From the NCBI GenBank assembly GCA_964482205.1, contig CAYZWI010000011.1, forward strand, positions 62,001 through 126,000: a stretch of 64,000 bases of DNA, written 5' to 3'. This document shows positions 1 through 7,860 of the stretch, piece by piece. Position numbers and translations under genes: made by a program. Source of the stretch: JAZDGX01 sp964482205. Its GTDB lineage: Bacteria; Eisenbacteria; RBG-16-71-46; CAIMUX01; WJJG01. The notes beneath the pieces are model-generated. The model was not told the DNA's origin. It searched no databases and saw nothing but the letters and a program-made list of their open reading frames with translations. Numbering within the stretch: the stretch's first letter is position 1; the number at the start of each line of letters is the position of its first letter.

Positions 1-163
1 CGCCGATGATCATGGCCACCTGGATCTTTCCGGCAGCCTCGGGCTGGCGGCCCATCGCCTCCATGGCGGCGGAGATGGCGCGCCCCAGGCCCAGTCCCGA
101 TCCCAAAGCCGCCAACCCCAAGCCGAGCGGCAGCGCCAATCCCAAGGCGGTCGCAGCGTTCAT
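1..163 (-). CDS. atpE: ATP synthase F0 subunit c (5-prime part, cut by window edge)
   Basis: Only the first 54 residues are visible; the gene runs off the left edge. The protein forms the proton-driven rotor ring of F-type ATP synthase in the inner membrane. The visible part is the first transmembrane helix, rich in Gly/Ala/Leu with the GSGLGLGRA pattern, followed by the polar loop containing GRQPEA, the conserved RQP turn that contacts subunit gamma. The second helix with the ion-binding acid lies outside. The ATG at 163 has a strong AGGAGG ribosome site 6 bases upstream. It follows atpB by 27 bases in the same direction, the usual order of F0 genes. Confidence 0.93.
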   Translation of the reverse strand, partial: MNAATALGLALPLGLGLAALGSGLGLGRAISAAMEAMGRQPEAAGKIQVAMIIG

Positions 164-190
164 TCCAATCCTCCTCTTCGTTCCCGATCC

Positions 191-1369
191 CTATCGACGC
201 GGTTCCGCCGCCGACAACTCGGCGGAAACCGTGGATCCCCTGTGGGCAGGCTCGCGCTCGCTCTTCGACTTCTCGCCCTCATGCCCCTCGCCTTCCTCGT
301 GCGGCAGCACCTGCAGGATGTAGACGGTGCTGAGCAGCGTGAAGACCAGCGCCTGCACGGTGCTCATCAGCAGCGAGAGCAGAATGAAGGGCAGGTGCAG
401 CGGAAGTCCGACCGGCAGATGCGTGAACGCGAGCACCGCGATCCCCAGCCCGGCGAACACGCCGATCAGCACATCCTCGCCCAGGATATTGCCGAACAGT
501 CGCAACGAAAGACTCACCGGCCGGGCGAGCTCGCTGATGATGTGCAGCGGCAGCATCAAGGGGACGAGCAGCCAGCCGACGATGTCTTGCGGATCGCCGG
601 CCAGGTGGCGCAAGTATCCGAGCAGCCCCAGCCCGCGAATCCCGATCCACTGCACATACAGAAACACGCACACCGCGAGCGCCGCGGTCGTGTTGAGGCG
701 CGAGGTAGGCGACTTCATCAGCGGCACGAGGCCGAAGAGATTCATGAACCAGATGTAGACGAAGAGCGTGCCGAGGAAGGGCACATAGCGTTCGCCCTGC
801 GGACCGAGAATGCCGACGATGAAACCGCGAAAACCGTCGATGAACGCTTCGACGACATTCTGCACGCGGCCGGGCACGAGCTTCATGCGCCGCGCGCCCA
901 GACGGGCCACGACAATCAGGATGAGACCGACGAGCAGCGCATAGACGACATCCTGGAAGCGGTTCAGCGTGCGCAGCCATTCGGGCGGCTCGGCCGCTAC
1001 TCCTCCCGGCCCTTCCCGCGTGGCGGCCTTGTAGATGAGATGAATGAGCGATGGCAACTCGGGCGGCTCTTCGGAGTGGGCCTTGGAATGAGCCTGCGGT
1101 TGAACCTGGGCCTGGGCGCTCTCGCGCGCAGGGTCCACCGTCGCTTGCGCGGTTTCGCCGCCAGCCGGCACGGAACCTTCGTGCGAGGCGCCGGCGCTTG
1201 CGTGCGCCTCTTCGGCCCACGCGGCATCACTGAGATGCGCGCATGCGGTGAACATCCACTCCGCAGGCGCGCCAAAGATGATCAACGCGCTCGCAAACAC
1301 CATGAACAGCGCGAGCGGCGCACGACGCTCACGCCTCGGGAAGCTTCGTGTCGCACGCCGGCGCATCAT
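191..1369 (-). CDS. atpB: ATP synthase F0 subunit a with long N-terminal extension
   Basis: Stator channel subunit of F-type ATP synthase, 392 aa, inner membrane. The C-terminal two thirds carry the family signature: SLRLFGNILGEDV (the Arg facing the c ring) and a later STVQALVFTLLS helix with the conserved Gln. The N-terminus is unusual: a basic stretch, a hydrophobic signal-like segment, then roughly 90 residues of polar Ala/Glu/His/Gln-rich sequence before the first channel helix. Such extensions occur in FCB-group a subunits. The start was chosen at 1369 because its ATG overlaps the upstream stop as ATGA and is preceded by GGAG; an in-frame start 14 codons earlier would lie inside the upstream gene. 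Confidence 0.93.
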   Translation of the reverse strand: MMRRRATRSFPRRERRAPLALFMVFASALIIFGAPAEWMFTACAHLSDAAWAEEAHASAGASHEGSVPAGGETAQATVDPARESAQAQVQPQAHSKAHSEEPPELPSLIHLIYKAATREGPGGVAAEPPEWLRTLNRFQDVVYALLVGLILIVVARLGARRMKLVPGRVQNVVEAFIDGFRGFIVGILGPQGERYVPFLGTLFVYIWFMNLFGLVPLMKSPTSRLNTTAALAVCVFLYVQWIGIRGLGLLGYLRHLAGDPQDIVGWLLVPLMLPLHIISELARPVSLSLRLFGNILGEDVLIGVFAGLGIAVLAFTHLPVGLPLHLPFILLSLLMSTVQALVFTLLSTVYILQVLPHEEGEGHEGEKSKSEREPAHRGSTVSAELSAAEPRR

Positions 1370-1893
1370 CGGCTCTCCGCTTCCTTGGAAGAGAGAAGAA
1401 CCGCATCGCACGCGCGCGTGTTCGAGCGAGGCGAGCCTTCATCGTCCTCGCGTGGCGCTGCTTTGCCCGCGGTGCGTCCGCCGAAGAGTCCGCTTTGCAC
1501 CAACGCGCGCCCCGCGGCTTTGAGCACGATCACGACCAGCGGCAGCGAAAAGCCGATCATGACGGCGGCGGCGTTCGTCTTGCGCCAGATCAGAAGCAGC
1601 GCGAGACCGCCGTACACGAGGGGCATCTTGAGCGCGAGCACGGAGAGAATCGTGCCCCACCGCCTCTGGCCGAGCCGCACGACTTCACGAATGAGAACGG
1701 TGAGGAAGACGAGATTCAACGCGCCGATCACCGCGCCGCCGGAAAAGGAAAGCGTCCAGTACCAGCCACGGTACACCGCGGCCGCGAGCGCGATCAACAC
1801 GCCCAGCCACGCCGTCGTGACGAGCACGCGGCGCACGAACGAGAGATCATCGCTTCTCCCGCGTTCCATGGAAACGGGCGCGTCAGAGCTCAT
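1366..1893 (-). CDS. ATP synthase I-like membrane protein
   Basis: 175 aa with four hydrophobic segments, placed between atpZ and atpB exactly where AtpI is found. AtpI-family proteins assist assembly of the c ring or Mg uptake next to F0. Sequence visible: a short polar N-terminus, helices around residues 24-42, 48-68, 84-103 and 110-128, and a polar, Glu/Arg-rich tail. Its stop overlaps the atpB start (ATGA) and its own start overlaps the end of the atpZ gene by 11 bases, so translation is probably coupled. Family assignment rests mostly on position and topology, since AtpI proteins are poorly conserved. Confidence 0.75.
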   Translation of the reverse strand: MSSDAPVSMERGRSDDLSFVRRVLVTTAWLGVLIALAAAVYRGWYWTLSFSGGAVIGALNLVFLTVLIREVVRLGQRRWGTILSVLALKMPLVYGGLALLLIWRKTNAAAVMIGFSLPLVVIVLKAAGRALVQSGLFGGRTAGKAAPREDDEGSPRSNTRACDAVLLSSKEAESR

Positions 1894-2122
1894 CGAAATC
1901 CCGCCTGGCGCGTTTCAGGAGGCGAAGCATCTCCCGGACGCCGGCCACGAAACCCAGGGCGAGGAACACGAGGCGAAGGACCTGGCCCGTGTGCAGCCAG
2001 CGGTCGAGCAGATAGCCGAGCCCATATCCGACCAGAGGAGCCACCGCCAGGATGACCGGGATCATTCCCAGAAGGGCGACGACCCTCATCCCTCGATACT
2101 TGGGCTCCTCGGACACATCCAT
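1883..2122 (-). CDS. atpZ: AtpZ/AtpI-family small membrane protein
   Basis: 79 aa, first gene of the F0 operon. Two predicted transmembrane helices (about residues 15-37 and 47-64) joined by GYLLDRWLHT, which matches the G-LLD-hydrophobic pattern of AtpZ, a partner of AtpI thought to form an ion channel that supports ATP synthase assembly. The C-terminus is basic (LLKRARRDF). A good promoter lies 90-118 bases upstream and no gene intervenes, so this is the operon head. Confidence 0.8.
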   Translation of the reverse strand: MDVSEEPKYRGMRVVALLGMIPVILAVAPLVGYGLGYLLDRWLHTGQVLRLVFLALGFVAGVREMLRLLKRARRDFDEL

Positions 2123-2211
2123 CCCCGGCCCGGCCGGCTCTTCCCGCTCAAGGCGGAAAAGCCACCCCTGGCGCGCTCAGCCTCGCCTCGCCCGATCGAT
2201 CGGACCCGAGG

Positions 2212-2240
2212 ACTCTAAGTTGTTCCAGCCCGATGGTCAA
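2212..2240 (-). promoter_or_regulatory. Predicted sigma70 promoter of the atpZ-atpI-atpB-atpE operon
   Basis: On the minus strand TTGACC (2240-2235) and TAGAGT (2217-2212) are separated by 17 bases. Transcription would begin near 2205 and leave a leader of about 80 bases before atpZ. Spacing and both hexamers fit the pattern seen at other operons in this window. Confidence 0.6.
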
Positions 2241-2411
2241 GCCGTGCCCGGGACGGCCACGGGAAGGCGGGGGCAGGCGGTCAAGCCGATGAGAAGGCGG
2301 CGGTAAGCAGTTCCGCCCGGCCAAGAAGGCAGGATCGTCCAGCCGCGTGGCTGGGCGAGGAAGACGGGCGAGGCGCAGGGCCTTCGCGGATTCAGTCCGA
2401 ATTCTCGTTCT

Positions 2412-3098
2412 CTATGCGGCGCGAACCGGCCGGATCGCCGCCAGCGCGGAGACCTCGCGCACGATTTCCCACAGAGTCCCGAGGAGCGCCGAGGCCATGA
2501 CCCGCAGCGACGGAGCGTACGGGCCGACGAACTGCAGCGATTCTCCCGGCGACTCCCATGGAACGAGCGGCGTCGCGCTGACCGATTCCTGAACGGGATG
2601 ACCCGGGGCGACGCGCGGCCAGGGGAGCTGAATGTAGTCGAGGCCCGTTTGAGGAAGGGTGCTCTCGAGCCAGAACGGCAACAGCGGCGCCTTGCCTACG
2701 GCCGATGCGGGAATGCGCCTGCGGACTGCGGTGAGGCCCTCGGGAACGGGCGCGGCCTTCCAAGGATGAGGCGCGGGCGCGCGCTTCGCAGTCCGCGCGA
2801 GCTGCTCGGCGTGCCAGCGAACGAGTTCTCGATGGGGCTCCTCAGCCGGAGCCCTCGCCACGAGCACGAGCCGTTCGCGATTCTCGCAGAGCTCATCGAG
2901 CTGCAAATGGTGGGCGAGCGTTTTTCCGAATTCAGGGCACGCAAGCGAAGTGTCGGTCATCGCGATCAATTCGCAAAGCTGCGGGCGCACGCGCGAAAGC
3001 AGGTCCCACACCCAGATCTCTTCCTCGATCGGCGTCTGCATGACGGCCATGACGAGTACGCCGGAATCCGCATGGTTCGCGCGTGTGCGGTGAAACAC
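2412..3098 (-). CDS. Hypothetical protein, 228 aa
   Basis: I do not recognise this protein. It reads from a GTG at 3098 that sits 4 bases after GAGGAGG, a much better ribosome site than those before the internal ATGs at 3050 and 3041. There is no signal peptide and no clear membrane helix. The N-terminal half is mixed alpha/beta-like with several acidic and Leu-rich stretches; the C-terminal 60 residues contain Pro-rich loops followed by a hydrophobic helix (MASALLGTLWEIVREVSAL). It lies alone between the atp operon and a divergent epimerase gene. Codon use matches the neighbours and the opposite strand offers no convincing product. Confidence 0.6.
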   Translation of the reverse strand: MFHRTRANHADSGVLVMAVMQTPIEEEIWVWDLLSRVRPQLCELIAMTDTSLACPEFGKTLAHHLQLDELCENRERLVLVARAPAEEPHRELVRWHAEQLARTAKRAPAPHPWKAAPVPEGLTAVRRRIPASAVGKAPLLPFWLESTLPQTGLDYIQLPWPRVAPGHPVQESVSATPLVPWESPGESLQFVGPYAPSLRVMASALLGTLWEIVREVSALAAIRPVRAA

Positions 3099-3637
3099 GA
3101 GACCTCCTCACCTTGTCGCGGCTCGCTTGCCGCCTCAACCCAACTCCGCCGCTCATCCTTCTCATGCATCTCATCGGCATGGCCGCTGCTCTCCTCCAGT
3201 CGATGCTGCGTTCGGAGAGCGTTTTGATGCGAGCGCGTGGTGGGGCATGCGTGCACGAGGCGGGCGACGCGGGCTCGAGGGGGTGGCGCGGGATCGATCT
3301 ACGGGCGATCCACTCGCTCGAGCGAGAACGGAGCGATGAAACCCTCGCATCTGCGATGGGTCGCCGCCGATTCATGCCCGACTCGCCTGCCGTATCAGCC
3401 GGGATTCATGGTATGTCGAAAAGTTGACGACATGCTTTCGGTTTCTCCGCCTGATCGCGGCCTTCCTCGGACAACCGTTTCCATCGTTGCCATGGCCGGG
3501 TAAGGCTGTAAAAACTTGCGTGCCCGCCGATGCGGTCCTCCGATTACGAGACTCTGATGGAGGACAGGGCTCGCCGGAACCCTTTGGTGATGGAATGACC
3601 GCGGCCTGCATGACCCATGCGGCCGGCAAAGGAAGCC
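3099..3637. other. Intergenic region between divergent genes
   Basis: 539 bases with no convincing gene. The part at 3400-3560 is noticeably richer in A/T than its surroundings and is the likely promoter zone for the epimerase gene to the right and perhaps for the 2412-3098 gene to the left. I see no stable inverted repeat with a T run. Confidence 0.5.
3487..3514 (+). promoter_or_regulatory. Possible promoter of the epimerase gene
   Basis: TTGCCA (3487-3492) and TAAAAA (3509-3514) with a 16-base spacer, inside the A/T-richer part of the gap. Both hexamers are imperfect, so this is tentative; the leader would be about 115 bases. Confidence 0.3.
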
Positions 3638-4804
3638 ATGTCGGAAAACGATGCGCATAGTACGGACGAAAGACGCGCGGCCAGCGGGCACTCCCTCGGC
3701 CGCTGTCTTCTCACCGGAGCCACGGGCGAAATCGGCAGCTATTGCGTCCGCAAGCTGAACCGCATGGGCATTCGGCCGACAGTCGTCCTCCGCCGCCCGC
3801 TCGCAAAAGAGGCCTGGCAGGGTGCGCAAGTCGATATCGTCGAGGCCGATCTCGCCATGATCGCAGCTTCGCCGCGCGGCTTGCTCGAGTGCCCTACGTC
3901 GGCCGAGCTCACGCCATCCGCTGCCGATAGCGATCAGCGCGCGCGCACGCAGCGAGAGGCGCTGTCGTCCGCCCTCGCCCGCACTGACACCGTCTTTCAT
4001 CTCGCCGCGCGCGTGAATCTCGCCGGCCGTGGACGCGAGCACATGGAGCAGCTGAATCTGCGTGGCACGATCGCGCTCTTCGATCTCGCGTGCCAGGCCA
4101 AGGTGAAGCGCTTCCTGCATGTGAGCACGACCGGAGCGGTCGGCTGCGCTTCGACGCCCGAAGCGTTGAACGAAGAGGCGCACTACAATCTCGAGAAGTT
4201 TCGCAATCCCTACTTCATTACCAAGCGCCTGGCCGAAGAGACGATCCTCGCCCATTGGCGCAAGAGCGACCGCGCAACCGATCTCGTCGTCGTCAATCCT
4301 CCCATCGTGATCGGCCCCCAAGGCTCGTTTCGCCGCACATCGCGCCCGCGCCGGCGGCCGCTTCCGCGACCGGGCAGCTTTTGGCTGCGATGCTTGCGTT
4401 TCTGGTGGCCGGGAGGTCTGAACATCGTCGATGTGCGCGATGTGTCCGAAGGGATCCTGCTCGCGGCCACTCGCGGAGCGGCGGGCCGCCGCTACATCCT
4501 GGGCGGCGACGATGTGAGCGTGCGCGAGCTGATGGAACGCGCACACGACATTTTCGGCACGGGACGCCCGTCGATCCGCATGCCGATTCCGCTGCTCAAA
4601 GCCGCGGCGCGAGGCACGCGCGTTTGGGAAGCCCTTGGCGGCGGCCGTTCGCGCTTCACCCCCTCGTTCGCGCGCCTGCTCGGCTACTACTGGTACTACG
4701 ACAGCACCCGCGCGCGGACGGAACTCGGCTACGCATCGCGGCCGCTGGAGGAAACGCTGCGGGATGTAAGGGAGTGGTGGAAGAGGGAGGCGAGCGGGAC
4801 CTGA
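3638..4804 (+). CDS. NAD-dependent epimerase/dehydratase (extended SDR)
   Basis: 388 aa extended short-chain dehydrogenase/reductase. The N-terminal nucleotide-binding motif is TGATGEIG (GxxGxxG, about residue 27), and the active-site Tyr-Lys pair is in YFITK after the conserved STTGAVG strand. Family members oxidise or epimerise sugar nucleotides or reduce 3-beta-hydroxysteroid-like alcohols; the substrate cannot be told here. An Arg/Pro-rich insert (RRTSRPRRRPLPRPG) interrupts the substrate-binding half. The ATG at 3638 is preceded by AAAGGAAG; an upstream ATG at 3617 lacks a ribosome site. The gene stands alone and faces the next operon convergently, with 64 bases between them. Confidence 0.8.
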   Translation: MSENDAHSTDERRAASGHSLGRCLLTGATGEIGSYCVRKLNRMGIRPTVVLRRPLAKEAWQGAQVDIVEADLAMIAASPRGLLECPTSAELTPSAADSDQRARTQREALSSALARTDTVFHLAARVNLAGRGREHMEQLNLRGTIALFDLACQAKVKRFLHVSTTGAVGCASTPEALNEEAHYNLEKFRNPYFITKRLAEETILAHWRKSDRATDLVVVNPPIVIGPQGSFRRTSRPRRRPLPRPGSFWLRCLRFWWPGGLNIVDVRDVSEGILLAATRGAAGRRYILGGDDVSVRELMERAHDIFGTGRPSIRMPIPLLKAAARGTRVWEALGGGRSRFTPSFARLLGYYWYYDSTRARTELGYASRPLEETLRDVREWWKREASGT

Positions 4805-4868
4805 TCAGCTCACGATGGAAATCAAGACTCAGTGGAAAAGACCAGTGTAGACATCAGCGGTCCTTTAC

Positions 4869-5495
4869 TCACTCGCCTCCCCGCCTCACCAACCCCACCG
4901 CCTCTCCCGGAAACGCCGGCAGCTGCGCTTGCCCATTCGCGTCAAACGAGTAGTCCTTGCCTGCAATCCGGAGCGCGAGCCCGGCGGGCGCGTCGATCCC
5001 CAACAGGATCGCGGTCGCTCCTTCTCCTCCCTCATTTGCGAAGATGCGCACGACGAAGCGCTCGTCGTCCGTCGTTAGCGTCAGCACGCGAGCAGCCGCG
5101 GGCAGGTGCACACCGTTGGGACCGCCCGGCGATTGGGCAGCCGCGTCGAATTCCCGATTGGGCTCGTCTTCCCCTCGGTGCCTTCCATTCGACAAAGGGG
5201 ACACGAGACGCAGGATCTCAACCGACTCACCGCGCCCACCTTCGCCGCGATTGCCCTCGCCTCGCCCGCTTTCGCCGCGCATGGCCATCGCCGTCTCTTG
5301 AAACAGGACCATGATTTCCCGGCAGCGAAGGCATTCGCGAGCATGGGCGAGCAGCATCAACAGCGGCTGCGGAATGGCCGGCAGCGACCGATTCTCCTGA
5401 CTTGCGCCCAAGGCTTCTTCCGCCCGGATGCCCAGATCGGTCAGTCGCGCGGCCGCCGCCTCGAGCCGCCTCTCGTTCAGGCACTTTCTTTTCAT
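4869..5495 (-). CDS. ZAS-type zinc-finger protein, putative anti-sigma-like regulator
   Basis: 208 aa, last gene of a three-gene operon. H51, C55 and C58 form H-x3-C-x2-C (HARECLRC), the signature of zinc-binding anti-sigma (ZAS) domains, placed in a helical N-terminal region of fitting length. A low-complexity Gly/Glu/Arg linker follows (about 80-95), then a beta-rich C-terminal domain of about 100 residues ending in a hydrophobic strand. No membrane helix is visible. ATG 5495 is the only good ATG; its ribosome site is weak. The ZAS match suggests control of a sigma factor, but no standard sigma-70 or ECF gene lies beside it. The first gene of the operon could be an unrecognised partner; that is inference. 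Confidence 0.6.
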   Translation of the reverse strand: MKRKCLNERRLEAAAARLTDLGIRAEEALGASQENRSLPAIPQPLLMLLAHARECLRCREIMVLFQETAMAMRGESGRGEGNRGEGGRGESVEILRLVSPLSNGRHRGEDEPNREFDAAAQSPGGPNGVHLPAAARVLTLTTDDERFVVRIFANEGGEGATAILLGIDAPAGLALRIAGKDYSFDANGQAQLPAFPGEAVGLVRRGGE

Positions 5496-5586
5496 CACTG
5501 ACTCTCTAGTTGCCAATCTCTGCCCAATGAGAATCTCCGCCGCCGTTCAGATGACCAGGCCTTGGCTCGCGCACTCGTTCGGGCCC

Positions 5587-7860
5587 TCAATGCGGCAATG
5601 AAGCCGACGCTTCCACTTCGACCGCCTTCCACCCGTCGGGCGTCAACATCTCCACCGAGTTCGTCAACCGCGCCTCTTCGGCCAGGATCTCCTCCATGGT
5701 TCGTCCCAGCCCGATCAATTCTTCCCTATAGCGATCTCCGATTCGCACGCTCAACATGCGAACATCATCCAGGCGCGAGAATCTCATCAAGTAGTTGACC
5801 GCCCGGAAGCTGCTCACATACACGGCCGCCCGCGTCGTTCCCCGCCCTTCCATCCGAATCTCGCTGCAGGTGGGGCGCGTCTTGCAGAGAAACCGGTCGC
5901 ATGGAAAACGAATCGCCGTCGTCTCTCCCGCCTGCAACGCCCGAGGGTCCGTGAGAGAAGGGATCTGTGCGAGGTTGTCCCAGAGCGGCTCATCGCCTTC
6001 CATGCGGGCCGCACTTGCCGAAGGGCTGCATTGCAGCAACGCTTCCGTATTCAGCACCGCAAAGACTCCGTGATTCGTTCCGTTATCCTGCCCGCACAGG
6101 CACAACTCCAGGAGGCCGTCACCGTCCAGATCGGCCTCGTCGATGACCTCCACATGGCCTTCGCCGCGCAAGGTGAACACGCGCCGGCCGCTCGCTCCGT
6201 CGAGCACATCAACCAGCGAAAGCGGTTCCTGGACCGACCGCCGCATGGCGATGAGACGCATCTCGCCCGAAGGGAGACGGCCCGCGCCGGCGAAACATCT
6301 CCAATACACATTCGGCAGTCCGGATGCATGCACCAAGGGCCATTCGTTCGATGGGCGGGTCCACAAGATCTGCCCATGACGATTCCAGGCCACCAGGCGG
6401 TCTCCGAGAATTTGCTGGCTGAAGACGACTGCGATCACTTCCTGCGGACCCTTCCCATCAAGATTCCAGACGGCGACATTTTGGGCTCCGGTACCGAGGC
6501 TATACGTGGGAAACCGATCCCGCGGGCCGGGGGGAAGATGCTTCCTCCAGCATTCCCGGCCGGATGCGTTCGTGACGACGAGATCCTCTCCTTGCCAACC
6601 CGCGACGGCCGGGTCATCGCGTGAGAGCCACATCTCGCGCGCGCCCAAGGTCACGGCCACCGCCACCAGCAGGCACATCGCGCCTACGAAACCGCGGCTG
6701 ACCATGAATCGTGAAAAGGCGGCCCCGGCCACTTGCCGCGCATTGCGCGGGCGCGCGAGCACGATCGTGGAATCGCGCCACAGATCCTCGGCCAGATGCG
6801 CGCCGCGAATCAGAAGCTGTCGCCCCGGATACCGGGATTCGAGCGCGCGCACGGCCGCGACCGCTTCCGCCTGTTGTTCCTGCGGCACGACGAGCGTTCG
6901 CACCGAGGAGAAGAAGCACGCTTCCACTTTGTGCGGAAGACTCGAAGCTTCCACCGGAAGCACGACCGTGCCGGTCCGGCTCGCGCTTCTCGATTGCGCA
7001 CTGCGCGCGCCCGAAGACGACGCGCCGCTGCCGGCGACGCCCAGTTCTCCGGTGAAGGCGGTGTCGGGAGCGAGGCCGCGGTCCGCCAGCCCGGCCGACA
7101 ACCGCGCGCGCGCGGCGGCGGCGGCAAGCACGAGAGGCAGCATCGCCGACTTGCCGGTCAGCCGCGCTTCGGACGGGCGCCAACTCGCTCGAAACCAGCA
7201 TTGTCCCAGGCGAGGCACGCCGGGCGAAGAAAGCGCATCCAGGCATTTCAGGCTTGCCTCGAGCGCGGAACGCACATCAGACGGCGCATTCCCGTCGATG
7301 ACGAGACGAACGCACTTGCCCGATCGCGCCTCCGCGTGCGCCTCGACTTTCAATTCAAGCAGCAAACCCAGGCGCAGGTCGGTGAAGAGCGGATGCGTCT
7401 CCGCTCCCTTCGACAATTCGACGACTACCGGAACGCGCACTGTCACCGCATCGGTCCCGGAATCCGCGGCCGCGTGAATCGCCTCGCTCGTGGCCGCGCT
7501 CAGCCCGGCGAGCGCGCGCGTTCGTTCCTGCCGCAGTCTCGCGATCGCCGCCTGCGCGGTCTCTCGCCAGCGTGACGCGCCCGGCCAGGGAGGCGCATCG
7601 CGCTTCGTCGCCTCGGTCAGCGTCTCCTCGATGCGTCCGACCACATCCAGCGAGACTCCCGTGAAGGGCAACCGGGCGATCTTCTCCGCCAGGGACAAGG
7701 CTACGGGGAACCCGTACGCGGCCCAAGCCCGCTCCCCTTGCGCGATCGCGATGCGAAGGAAGCGTTCGCGAAGCAGCGCGGCCAGCCAGGGGGCCTGCCC
7801 GATGGCGAGCAATCTCTCCATCTCGGCGTACAAGTCGTGCAGCGAGCGCGGAGTCGTCAT
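5587..7860 (-). CDS. Lon-protease-like domain protein with membrane segment and propeller-like C-terminus
   Basis: 757 aa, middle gene of the operon. Residues 1-130 are helical. Residues about 205-330 resemble the S16 peptidase domain of Lon: TGKSAMLPLVLAAA (Ser238 at the nucleophile position), then TGELGV, an Ala/Ser/Arg insert, VLPVE, and VRTLVVPQEQ, which matches the Lon strand after the catalytic Lys. The motif normally read as GGLKEK is SSLPHK here, so the Lys position aligns with Pro309 and the nearest Lys is K311. One membrane helix lies at about 391-407, followed by about 340 residues with FG-GAP/VCBS-like repeats such as WNLDGKGPQEVIAV and ADLDGDGLLELCL. Topology would place the Lon-like part in the cytoplasm and the propeller outside. 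The start overlaps the upstream stop (ATGA) with GGAGG in front. Confidence 0.65.
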   Translation of the reverse strand: MTTPRSLHDLYAEMERLLAIGQAPWLAALLRERFLRIAIAQGERAWAAYGFPVALSLAEKIARLPFTGVSLDVVGRIEETLTEATKRDAPPWPGASRWRETAQAAIARLRQERTRALAGLSAATSEAIHAAADSGTDAVTVRVPVVVELSKGAETHPLFTDLRLGLLLELKVEAHAEARSGKCVRLVIDGNAPSDVRSALEASLKCLDALSSPGVPRLGQCWFRASWRPSEARLTGKSAMLPLVLAAAAARARLSAGLADRGLAPDTAFTGELGVAGSGASSSGARSAQSRSASRTGTVVLPVEASSLPHKVEACFFSSVRTLVVPQEQQAEAVAAVRALESRYPGRQLLIRGAHLAEDLWRDSTIVLARPRNARQVAGAAFSRFMVSRGFVGAMCLLVAVAVTLGAREMWLSRDDPAVAGWQGEDLVVTNASGRECWRKHLPPGPRDRFPTYSLGTGAQNVAVWNLDGKGPQEVIAVVFSQQILGDRLVAWNRHGQILWTRPSNEWPLVHASGLPNVYWRCFAGAGRLPSGEMRLIAMRRSVQEPLSLVDVLDGASGRRVFTLRGEGHVEVIDEADLDGDGLLELCLCGQDNGTNHGVFAVLNTEALLQCSPSASAARMEGDEPLWDNLAQIPSLTDPRALQAGETTAIRFPCDRFLCKTRPTCSEIRMEGRGTTRAAVYVSSFRAVNYLMRFSRLDDVRMLSVRIGDRYREELIGLGRTMEEILAEEARLTNSVEMLTPDGWKAVEVEASASLPH

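Noticed and set aside
242..2218. A plus-strand open frame of 658 codons across the ATP synthase genes
   Set aside because: Antisense to four recognisable atp genes, Gln/Arg/His-rich, no ribosome site.
2339..2354. CCAGCC-GCGT-GGCTGG hairpin as a terminator after the 2412-3098 gene
   Set aside because: No T run follows on the minus strand, and a 6-bp stem is common by chance at this GC content.
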